This document shows positions 7,548 to 14,047 of a stretch of DNA of 14,178 nucleotides, piece after piece (position 1 is the first letter of the stretch; each line of letters begins with the position of its first letter). The notes beneath the pieces are model-generated. The model worked only from the letters and a program-made list of their open reading frames with translations, did not search any database and was not told the DNA's origin. The stretch lies in the NCBI GenBank assembly GCA_007118235.1, contig SKRY01000166.1:1-14178 (forward strand), given 5' to 3'. This DNA comes from Candidatus Hydrogenedentota bacterium (GTDB lineage: Bacteria > Hydrogenedentota > Hydrogenedentia > Hydrogenedentales > SLHB01). The position numbers were made by a program, and so were the translations under genes.

Positions 7548-8422
7548 TGCGGGCGGAGAATAATCCCGAAGTCAGCGTGGTTATTCCCACGCACAATCGC
7601 GCGCCCATACTGCGGGAATGCCTGGATAGCGTGCTTGCGCAATCCTTCGAGTCTTATGAGGTGGTTGTCGTCAACGATGCATCCACCGATGCGACCCGCC
7701 AAATACTGAAGAGATATCAGCAGACTCATGGCGGGCGCATACAGGTTGCTCGTGGAAGTTATGGGGCCCCTGGGCTCACCCGCAATGCCGGGGCGGCCCG
7801 CGCCTCGGGGCGATACCTGTTATTCACGGATGACGACTGCCGCGCACCAAGACAGTGGATTGAATCCATGCTGCAGACCCTTCGCCAAACCGGGGCGGAC
7901 GCCCTGTGTGGCGGCTTTGAGGCGCACCGTCTGAAGACGCCAGCGGAGCGTTACCAATACTGGCGCATGAGAGCGCTCTTTCGCGACACGCCCAAATGGG
8001 TCCGCGCCGCGCCGGTTATAAACTTCTTGGTCCCCGCCCGGATATTCAACGAGGCCGGCGGGTTTCCGCCGTATCCCTGGGAATCGCTTGAGGATTGGGC
8101 GTTTTGCTTTCGCTTGAACGAAGCGGGGTATCGAATTTTCTATGACCCGGCGGTGAAGGTCACGCACCGTTACAAGCCCACATGGCGGCCTGTATACCGG
8201 GCGCTCAGAGACACCGCCCGCCGCGGCCCGGATCTATGCCAGACTCGCATGAGCCGCGCCGCCATGGGCGCAAAGGCCGTCGTCAAGTACGCAAGCGCGC
8301 CCTTGTGGATTCCGTGGGTTTTTCCGTGGGATCTTTACGGGCGCGCAGTGTATGCGGAGCATATCTTTTTCTGGAGCCGCATGCGCGCCCTGTTCATGAA
8401 ACGCGCGCCGCGGCAACGATGA
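7547..8422 (+). CDS. Glycosyltransferase family 2
   Basis: A 291-residue GT-A fold transferase. VSVVIPTHNRAP at the N-terminus and VVNDASTDAT (41-50) form the nucleotide-binding half. FTDDDCRAP carries the metal-binding DxD (D95-D97), and the ESLEDWAFCFRLNEAG segment has the ED pair (182-183) expected of the catalytic base region. A tryptophan/proline-rich hydrophobic stretch at 250-280 may associate with the membrane but is too broken for a clear transmembrane helix. I start at GTG 7547 because GAGGAGG (7536-7542) lies four bases upstream and the stop TAG of the preceding gene shares the G, a typical coupled start. A GTG at 7532 is possible but places the Shine-Dalgarno inside the gene. Probably acts with the GT4 enzyme on the same glycan. 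Confidence 0.9.
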   Translation: MRAENNPEVSVVIPTHNRAPILRECLDSVLAQSFESYEVVVVNDASTDATRQILKRYQQTHGGRIQVARGSYGAPGLTRNAGAARASGRYLLFTDDDCRAPRQWIESMLQTLRQTGADALCGGFEAHRLKTPAERYQYWRMRALFRDTPKWVRAAPVINFLVPARIFNEAGGFPPYPWESLEDWAFCFRLNEAGYRIFYDPAVKVTHRYKPTWRPVYRALRDTARRGPDLCQTRMSRAAMGAKAVVKYASAPLWIPWVFPWDLYGRAVYAEHIFFWSRMRALFMKRAPRQR

Positions 8423-8446
8423 CAATAGCGCGCCATCAGGTATAAT
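8419..8446 (+). promoter_or_regulatory. Sigma70-type promoter for the zinc-ribbon genes
   Basis: ATGACA (8419-8424), a 16-base spacer and a perfect TATAAT (8441-8446). The -35 box overlaps the stop codon of the GT2 gene. The predicted start near 8453 gives a leader of about 78 nt before the ATG at 8531, so the following genes can be transcribed independently of the glycosyltransferases. Confidence 0.6.
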
Positions 8447-8530
8447 GCCAACGCATAAGAGGTTCTTCCTAACAAGGACGAGGACCGCTGCTTTCTGGGA
8501 ACAGGGACACAAAATCCACGGGTGACGCCT

Positions 8531-9724
8531 ATGATACGCTTCGACTGTCCACATTGCGCGTACCGTTTTGAAGTAGACGACCACCTAGCCGGTCATAATG
8601 GGTGGTGCGCGAACTGCAAGAACGTGATCTCGGTGCCGGCGGCGGACGGAACGCCATCCTTCGAAGACCTGCCGGATGACGAGAAACTGGCCGCGCTGCG
8701 CCGTGTTCTCCGGACGGCGGTTCGCCGCTTGGAAAAGGCCGAAGCACGCGTGCGGCGTCTGGATCGGCGCCTCAAGGAAGCCGCGGCGCAAGCCGCTGAC
8801 CGAACCAGCGAAACCCCGCGCGAACTCGAAGCCACTCGCAAGCGTCTGGATGAAGCGGAAGCCGAGATCCAAAGGTTGAACGCTGAGTTGGCGTCGGATC
8901 AGCCTGGAAGGGATTTTGACAATGCGGCGTTTGAAGCCCTCGAAGCCGAGACGGCGCGTCTGGAGCAAGCGCTAGACGATGAACGGGCCGCCCGGCAAGA
9001 CGCCGAGGAAGCGTTGAACAGCGCCAACAAGCAACTCCGGGATAACGAGGCGTGGCAGTCGCGTCATACCGTCCTACAAGCTGAGTATCAAGAGATTGCC
9101 GGGGAATTGGAGGCTGCGCGGGAACGCCTGGAAACCGAGCGCATCCGGCATGGCGAAAGCACGGCGGCCCTGAACGAGGCCCGGCAGACCATTGAGCAGT
9201 TGCGCCGCAAACTAAACGGGGTCCAGGGGGAGCTGGCGTCGGAAAAGCAACGAAGCCAAGAACAGCAAGACGCCGCGGCGCGCCTGGAATCCCAACTGGA
9301 GGAGCAAGCCGGACGCATTCAGTCGCTTGAGGCGGAAAACCAGCGCCTCGCCGCACTGTCCGAGGGGGCGGACCATCATCTCCATGAGGTATGGCGGAAG
9401 AAGGAGCAAGAGATTGCGGAGTTGCGCGAGGCCCTGGAAACGGCCCGTGAGGAGCGAGACAATGCGCTGCACCTCCTCGACGGCTTGGATGGAAAACTGG
9501 AGCGGCTTCAGGAGGCGTTGGAGGCGGCCGATTCCGCCCGGCGCACGCGGGACGCGAATGCTGAAGACGGCTCTTCCGGCAATACCTCCGCGAGCGCGGA
9601 CAACGACGCCGGAGAAGGCGAAACGGAGACGGGTGCGCTCTTTCCAGAGGTTGTGGATCAACGTCAAGACCCCGCGCCGCGCGAACTCTTGGAGTCCTTG
9701 CTGCGTTTCATGCAGTCCGGCTAA
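8531..9724 (+). CDS. Zinc-ribbon coiled-coil protein of unknown function
   Basis: A 397-residue protein in two parts. Residues 1-38 form a zinc ribbon with C6-x2-C9 and C26-x2-C29 (MIRFDCPHCAYRFEVDD, then GWCANCKNVISVP), like small ribbons that open many Planctomycetota-type proteins. From about residue 55 to 340 the sequence is almost entirely charged heptad-type coiled coil (repeated E, R, L, A, Q; few glycines), followed by an acidic, Ser/Asn-rich linker and a short C-terminal helix. There is no signal peptide or membrane segment, so it is probably cytoplasmic and structural or scaffolding. I use ATG 8531 because the ribbon begins there; GTG 8522 is an alternative. No clear Shine-Dalgarno is seen at either. 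A second ribbon protein follows 127 bases downstream. Function is not recognised. Confidence 0.8.
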   Translation: MIRFDCPHCAYRFEVDDHLAGHNGWCANCKNVISVPAADGTPSFEDLPDDEKLAALRRVLRTAVRRLEKAEARVRRLDRRLKEAAAQAADRTSETPRELEATRKRLDEAEAEIQRLNAELASDQPGRDFDNAAFEALEAETARLEQALDDERAARQDAEEALNSANKQLRDNEAWQSRHTVLQAEYQEIAGELEAARERLETERIRHGESTAALNEARQTIEQLRRKLNGVQGELASEKQRSQEQQDAAARLESQLEEQAGRIQSLEAENQRLAALSEGADHHLHEVWRKKEQEIAELREALETAREERDNALHLLDGLDGKLERLQEALEAADSARRTRDANAEDGSSGNTSASADNDAGEGETETGALFPEVVDQRQDPAPRELLESLLRFMQSG

Positions 9725-9851
9725 GACTGCGGTCCAACCGCGGATTCGCGGGCAGCGCCTTGGCTCCACCAGCGCGGCATTGTTGGAAATCACGGGGATA
9801 GGCCGCGTCCCTTGGAAAACCATCTCTCGGCCACAAAAGGATAGGTGAGGT

Positions 9852-10544
9852 ATGCGGAAGCTTATCTTAAGTTGCACGTGTGGGCAGCGAATGCAGGTGC
9901 CACGTTCAGCCATCGGCCGCACCGGCTTGTGCCCTAGCTGTGGCGCGGCGGTGCCCATTACATCTGAAAATACCACACAGGCATCCGTCAGGGGAGCGGG
10001 TCCCGATAGCGCTCCACCGCGTGGAAGCGCGGTCGGCGGCGCGTGGACCGGAACCCGGAGAAGCCCAACCGAGGAGGCCAAACGCAAGTTCGGCGAGGCG
10101 GTCGATCTATATTACCGGCGTCACTACGCGGAGGCCTTGGCCATTTTCAATGAGCTTGCCCGCCAGTTTCCCGGCAACTCCGAGATCGAACGCGGCCGCG
10201 ACCAATGTCTCGCGGCCCTGCGTGGCGGGGGCGGAAACGAAGGACTTCCCGCGCACGACGGATACCGTTTGCCGGGCGGCGGGACGGAGGAGACCAGCGG
10301 CCAACTCGATGAAACCGCGGTGCGGCGGATTGTCCTTGACAAACTGCTCCATGGCGCCAGCGATGCCGTCCAATTGCAAGCCGCCGAACTGGCAAGCAAG
10401 CTTCTTGGTCTGTTTGAAAATGGCGCCCATCGGCCGCCCGCGGAAACGGCGGGCTCCGATGGATCACACGCATATGCCTCTGCCGCGTTCAGGAAGACCG
10501 AAGACGGGTTCATATCCTACCCCCGCAGCATTCACAAACCGTGA
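9852..10544 (+). CDS. Zinc-ribbon protein with TPR-like region, unknown function
   Basis: A 230-residue protein. The N-terminal zinc ribbon has C8-x-C10 and C27-x2-C30 (LSCTCGQRM, then TGLCPSCGAAVPI), the same layout as the ribbon in the preceding gene. After a Ser/Gly/Pro linker, residues 75-122 form a TPR-like helical hairpin (AKRKFGEAVDLYYRRHYAEAL, LARQFPGNSEIERGRDQCL). Residues 151-190 are a second amphipathic helical block; the C-terminus is disordered in composition. There is no signal peptide. The purine-rich AGGTGAGGT stands directly before the ATG, with AAAGGA slightly further upstream. It is probably co-expressed with the coiled-coil ribbon protein from the promoter at 8419-8446. 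TPR modules usually bind proteins; the partner and role are unknown. Confidence 0.78.
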   Translation: MRKLILSCTCGQRMQVPRSAIGRTGLCPSCGAAVPITSENTTQASVRGAGPDSAPPRGSAVGGAWTGTRRSPTEEAKRKFGEAVDLYYRRHYAEALAIFNELARQFPGNSEIERGRDQCLAALRGGGGNEGLPAHDGYRLPGGGTEETSGQLDETAVRRIVLDKLLHGASDAVQLQAAELASKLLGLFENGAHRPPAETAGSDGSHAYASAAFRKTEDGFISYPRSIHKP

Positions 10545-10571
10545 TTTCATGAACGCCAGCTCAGGGAACCT

Positions 10572-10605
10572 CCCTCGCCCCATCTAGAATCAATGGGGTT
10601 GAGGG
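10572..10605. terminator. Hairpin between convergent genes (candidate bidirectional terminator)
   Basis: CCCTC-g-CCCCAT pairs with ATGGGG-tt-GAGGG around a 9-base loop, giving 11 bp with a small internal bulge. It lies between the stops of two convergent genes (10544 and 10644). No clear T-run follows on either strand, so intrinsic termination is uncertain. Confidence 0.4.
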
Positions 10606-10643
10606 GGTTGGCGTTCTTCGCTGACTGCTCGCGCTGGACGGCC

Positions 10644-12506
10644 TCACAACCGCCATTCCGGATTGATCTGGTGGATGTGGTGTTCCGGCCCCGCTTGCTC
10701 GGGCGGCTCTTCGAGGGGGAGGTCCGGCGCGCCATGGATGCGTATCCACGTGTCTTGGATGCCTTCTTCCGGATCCACGAAGATTGGGAATACATCATGG
10801 GCGTATATGGGGCTCGTCAACGCAAGAACCTCCAGGGGGCCAAACCCTTGCTCTTGAGGGACATCCACAATCCGGACTTGATATCTGGCGTATTGTTCCG
10901 GCATTTGCGTGAAACGGGTTAGCCAGTTGTTCTCCTCGATAATCTTGGATATTATGGGGCGGCCATCCAGAAGCACTTGCAGTTTCTTGCCCCGGGCGCC
11001 GCTGACAAGCACCTCGAAGTCCGTGGGGACGCCCAGCGGAATAATCCCCCCTATCGTGACATCCACCTGTCCGGTCTGCCCGCCATCGGCGTGGAAACGC
11101 ACGATGGGGCCATCGGGATCACGGCTTACATAAGTGCGCCCCATGCGGATGCCATCCAGTATGCCTTGGACGGACAATTCCTCGGCATACACATGGGTGA
11201 CCGGTTCGCCCAGGGGAATGTGAGGGCCTCCGGACATGCTTCCTCCGATGACGCCCGCCCGGAGTCCGCGCCGCAACTCGTGATTGTAGAAGATCGCGGC
11301 CTGTCCATTGGCCGACAACCCGCCCGTGGCGGCGGCTTGGGCCACGGAATGCAGGAGCTGACCCGTGTCGCCATGTTCCCGCTCCCGGCTCTCCGCGTGG
11401 AGATGCTCCAAGGACAGCGGCGGCACGCCCCGCCAATCCCTGAGCCACACCTGGACGGCGTTGGCGAAGTTGAGCCCCCACTGCCAGGGGGCGGCGGGAA
11501 ACGTTGGATGCGCGATGACGAACGCCCCGCCCTGCACTTGCACCAGACGCGCAAGGGCCTGAGCCTCGGGCCGGCTATTCGTTAGGTGGGGAAACGTACG
11601 GGGACCGTAGATCAACGCGACCCCCTGATCGTCCGTCCCCCATTCCATGGCGGGAATCAAGATTACATCGTCCGAGTGGTAGCCCGGATCCTCAATGCTC
11701 TCCATGGTGTTGCGATCGGTTATGGCCAGAAAATCGAGTCCCCGGCGCTCAGCCCGCGCAATGAGTTCACTCACGGATTCCCGTCCGCCGCCGTATTCGG
11801 AGCGCGCATGCAGCTCGCCCTTGTACCATCCGGCATCGGAGGATAGCGTCTGATTCTCCCACTCGAGTCTGGGTTCGCCCGGTATGCTCGATGGGTCTTC
11901 CCGGTCCATGCCCAGCGCGCTTTCCACCCTGTCCAATACCAGGTTCATATTCTGGTCGAAAGCCCAGAGGGGCGTGCCCCCATCGGATCCTTCCAGCAAC
12001 TCCACATCGATTCGCGTGTTCGCGCCTTCTTCAACGGTAACCTCCTCCACATGCGAAAGGATGGGAACCTCGTCGGAGTACACATAGATGTAGGCCGTGT
12101 ATGAGCCCACGGGGAAGCCGTCCGAGAGCGTTCCCTCCGGCGCCTCGCGGTAGAACCGGTTATCCTCGGCGTCGTCCAGCCGAACCCGGCTTGGGAGTTC
12201 CCGCCCAAACACGTTGCGCACCGTCACATCCACCGTTCCGCTTGGGGTCCCCTCCGGAACATCCGGCTCCCGCTCCGTAATTGGGATATGACGGTCGTCA
12301 TCGATCGTGGCGGGCACAAGGGATTCGGTCTCGGCATCATGGATTGCTTGCCGGACCTCCGCGTCAGGGGCCGCCGCTCCCCGTTCCGCCGGAGACGTGG
12401 CGCAGCCCACACCGAGGACTATGTACGCCACGGCGAGTATCTGAATCAGTGTGGGAGTTCTCTGAACCACCCCCCTTAAACAAATAACTTGATAGTTATC
12501 ACACAT
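10644..12506 (-). CDS. Lipoprotein with degenerate PHP (CehA/McbA-like) domain
   Basis: A 620-residue predicted lipoprotein. A hydrophobic segment (19-34) ends in the lipobox LGVGC, so C35 would be lipidated and the protein exported. Residues 88-170 look like a small beta-sandwich; 184-195 (DQNMNLVLDRVE) resembles an EF-hand or thrombospondin-3 calcium loop. Residues 226-480 match the PHP-fold CehA/McbA hydrolases in order: GELHARSEY (H233), AITDRNT (D264), PAMEW (E288), VIAHP (H333), GGSMSGG (421-427), then the family's typical GRTYVS and ALTSPIY segments. Several metal ligands are replaced: the HxH second histidine is R235, TDHN is TDRN (R265), and GSDxH is GSMSG. It may therefore be a binding protein rather than an enzyme. 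The ATG at 12506 has GGGAG ten bases upstream. Divergent from the GntR gene. Confidence 0.82.
   Translation of the reverse strand: MCDNYQVICLRGVVQRTPTLIQILAVAYIVLGVGCATSPAERGAAAPDAEVRQAIHDAETESLVPATIDDDRHIPITEREPDVPEGTPSGTVDVTVRNVFGRELPSRVRLDDAEDNRFYREAPEGTLSDGFPVGSYTAYIYVYSDEVPILSHVEEVTVEEGANTRIDVELLEGSDGGTPLWAFDQNMNLVLDRVESALGMDREDPSSIPGEPRLEWENQTLSSDAGWYKGELHARSEYGGGRESVSELIARAERRGLDFLAITDRNTMESIEDPGYHSDDVILIPAMEWGTDDQGVALIYGPRTFPHLTNSRPEAQALARLVQVQGGAFVIAHPTFPAAPWQWGLNFANAVQVWLRDWRGVPPLSLEHLHAESREREHGDTGQLLHSVAQAAATGGLSANGQAAIFYNHELRRGLRAGVIGGSMSGGPHIPLGEPVTHVYAEELSVQGILDGIRMGRTYVSRDPDGPIVRFHADGGQTGQVDVTIGGIIPLGVPTDFEVLVSGARGKKLQVLLDGRPIISKIIEENNWLTRFTQMPEQYARYQVRIVDVPQEQGFGPLEVLALTSPIYAHDVFPIFVDPEEGIQDTWIRIHGAPDLPLEEPPEQAGPEHHIHQINPEWRL
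12484..12499. promoter_or_regulatory. Inverted repeat at the lipoprotein start / GntR promoter (candidate operator)
   Basis: ATAACT-TGAT-AGTTAT, 6-base arms with a 4-base spacer. It lies inside the first codons of the minus-strand lipoprotein gene and overlaps the proposed -35 box of the divergent gntR-like gene. A regulator bound here could affect both directions. The role is inferred. Confidence 0.35.
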
Positions 12507-12518
12507 AGGTTGTAAACT
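12489..12518 (+). promoter_or_regulatory. Possible promoter of the GntR-type regulator
   Basis: TTGATA (12489-12494, five of six consensus bases), an 18-base spacer and TAAACT (12513-12518, four of six). The predicted leader to the ATG at 12624 is about 100 nt and contains two inverted repeats. Moderate support only. Confidence 0.35.
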
Positions 12519-12535
12519 CCCAATTAGCCATCAAG

Positions 12536-12563
12536 CGCACGCCACCGCCTCGCATGGCGTGCG
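12536..12563. promoter_or_regulatory. 9-bp inverted repeat in the divergent intergenic region
   Basis: CGCACGCCA and TGGCGTGCG, perfect 9-base arms separated by 10 bases. A second, shorter palindrome, GGATG-GCG-CATCC, follows at 12576-12588. Both lie in the leader of the GntR gene and could be binding sites for that dimeric regulator or an RNA hairpin. Confidence 0.4.
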
Positions 12564-12623
12564 GGCCTGAAGAGCGGATGGCGCATCCATGCACGGTTCA
12601 AGCTTCTTTCGGAAAGGAACATC

Positions 12624-13055
12624 ATGTTAGACAACATCGACATCACCAGCAGCGTGGCGGTATACGTTCAGATCGAGAACCATGTCCAATTCGCCATATC
12701 CGCCGGGCGCCTCAAGCCGGGCGATCAGCTTCCCTCGGTGAGGGAACTCTCCGAACGCTTGGGCGTCAACCCCAACACCGTGGCCAAGGCCTACCGTGAC
12801 TTGGAAGTCATGGGGCTGCTCTTCACCCGGCGCGGCATGGGCGTCTTCATCAACAAAGGCGTTGAGCAAAAGTGCCGTGAAGAGTGCCGCCGCCGCATTA
12901 TTGAACGCTTGCACGAGGTTGTCGCCGAAGCCAAGGCCGCCGGCATGTCCCGCGACGAGGTGGTCAAGATCGTCGACAAGTGCATCGAAACCGGCGCCGA
13001 CCCCTACAGCGATGTGCCCACCAGCATACTCGATATGGCAAAGAAGAAACGTTGA
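12624..13055 (+). CDS. GntR family transcriptional regulator, YtrA subfamily
   Basis: A 143-residue DNA-binding regulator. Residues 12-77 are a GntR winged helix-turn-helix: AVYVQIENHVQFAISAGRLK, GDQLPSVRELSERLGVNPNT (the recognition-helix region, 33-52), then the wing FTRRGMGVFINKG. Only about 65 residues follow, mostly helical (REECRRRIIERLHEVVAEA), which fits the short YtrA-type dimerisation tail rather than an effector-binding FadR, HutC or MocR domain. AAGGAA lies four bases before the ATG. YtrA-type genes are usually followed by an ABC transporter; here the gene stands alone, divergent from a lipoprotein. Likely targets are its own promoter and the neighbouring lipoprotein gene, since inverted repeats lie between them. 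Subfamily by length and domain; targets by inference. Confidence 0.9.
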   Translation: MLDNIDITSSVAVYVQIENHVQFAISAGRLKPGDQLPSVRELSERLGVNPNTVAKAYRDLEVMGLLFTRRGMGVFINKGVEQKCREECRRRIIERLHEVVAEAKAAGMSRDEVVKIVDKCIETGADPYSDVPTSILDMAKKKR

Positions 13056-13417
13056 CGATCATACTTCAGGGAGCACACCGTCCTCAACACGCGCATTGAT
13101 CTCGATCGCAGCGCAAAATCCTCGTCAACGCGGAGAACATAGTCCTTTTCCGAGTTTCTAACGGACGCGGACGCGCCACGGCTGACATCTAACGCGGGAC
13201 GCTTCGGCGCGCGACAGGCCTTGCGAGGGATGCCGCCGGGCTGGAAGGAGCGTGTTCCGGCCCGTGGCGCATGGGGAAACACTTGACATTCGAGGGCAAT
13301 TTGCCGTACGCTTGTACCGAGGTGCTTGGGTTGGGCGCCGGCGTTATCTGACTGCGGCGGTCGTTTCCGTTCGTGGCAGAAGCCGGCACGGAATTCCTCA
13401 AATGCGGGTGTTTACTC
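13056..13417. other. 362-bp intergenic region upstream of the recombinase-domain gene
   Basis: No credible gene is visible. A promoter-like pair lies at 13283-13312, followed by a leader of about 100 nt. The translations in all three plus-strand frames show no trace of a serine-recombinase catalytic domain, so the next gene is not simply the end of a frameshifted full-length recombinase. Confidence 0.5.
13283..13312 (+). promoter_or_regulatory. Promoter upstream of the recombinase-domain gene
   Basis: A perfect TTGACA (13283-13288), an 18-base spacer and TACGCT (13307-13312), which keeps the TAnnnT core of the -10 box. The predicted start is near 13319, about 100 nt before the ATG at 13418. 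Confidence 0.5.
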
Positions 13418-13960
13418 ATGGAGACGACAGAGAGATCCGAAAAGGCCATCCCCCCAACGCTTGAGATTAGGACGGGGGGGGAAACCCCGGAAGCGCGAGT
13501 GGATCCGGTTCGCCAGGGGCGGCGCGGTGTGTATCAAGAGAATAGCGGCAGCCATCTGTCCCACGGCGCCAAGGTGAAGCGCGGCCAGATCAATGCCGTG
13601 ACTCAGGGACGTTACGGCACGGGACCCGCGCCGTACGGGTACCGGCGGGGCGGGCCGGGCGAAAAGCCCCTGGTGGTCGACGATCGTGAAGCGGAGGTGG
13701 TTCGCGCGATCTTTCGCGAATATGTCAATTCGCGCAGCACGGGCAAAGTGGTGAAGTACCTTCAGTCCCGGGGCATCACGACGCGCAAGGGCAAGCCGTG
13801 GTCGCGCCAGGCGGTGTCCATCATCTTGTCGAACCGGACCTACCGCGGGCGGGTCACGTACGCGAACGTCGAGGCGGAGGGGCAACACAATCCCATCATC
13901 GACGCATCACTTTTCTATAAGGCCAACGCAATTCGCGAACGCAAACAGCGGAACCGGTAG
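13418..13960 (+). CDS. Stand-alone Recombinase-domain protein lacking the serine catalytic domain
   Basis: A 180-residue protein. Residues about 52-170 match the DNA-binding Recombinase domain (PF07508 type) of large serine recombinases: KRGQINAVTQGRYGTGPAPY then GYR, the VDDREAEVVRAIFREY helix, GITTRKGKPWSRQAVSIILS and NRTYRGRVTY. The N-terminal resolvase domain with the nucleophilic serine is absent, and so is the long C-terminal zinc/coiled-coil part. Residues 1-50 are polar and unlike any domain I know. The ATG at 13418 is a choice: GTG 13373 is an in-frame alternative, and neither has a clear Shine-Dalgarno. An 8-base G run (13474-13481) lies at codons 19-22. The gene precedes a nucleotide-sugar biosynthesis gene by 87 bases. 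It could be a DNA-binding regulator or a decayed recombinase; the well-kept domain favours the former. Confidence 0.8.
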   Translation: METTERSEKAIPPTLEIRTGGETPEARVDPVRQGRRGVYQENSGSHLSHGAKVKRGQINAVTQGRYGTGPAPYGYRRGGPGEKPLVVDDREAEVVRAIFREYVNSRSTGKVVKYLQSRGITTRKGKPWSRQAVSIILSNRTYRGRVTYANVEAEGQHNPIIDASLFYKANAIRERKQRNR

Positions 13961-14047
13961 CCAGATTATGCGGACAGATTGCACTCCGCCGGGCCTTGAG
14001 AATAGGCGGCGGGTAGCAGTCATGCGGCAAGGGGAGACAGTGGACTC

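Noticed and set aside
9738..9751. CCGCG-GATT-CGCGG hairpin after the coiled-coil gene as a terminator
   Set aside because: Only five base pairs and no T-run. The next gene probably needs read-through from the same promoter.
9212..10087. Minus-strand open frame of 291 codons opposite the zinc-ribbon genes
   Set aside because: It spans two plus-strand genes with clear cysteine ribbons and a promoter; its own translation shows no domain.
10977..11585. Plus-strand open frame inside the PHP lipoprotein
   Set aside because: Antisense shadow; the minus-strand frame carries the lipobox and PHP motifs.
13056..13417. Missing resolvase catalytic domain hidden by a frameshift upstream of the Recombinase domain
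   Set aside because: The three plus-strand translations show no serine-recombinase signature, and a promoter-like sequence lies in the middle of the region.
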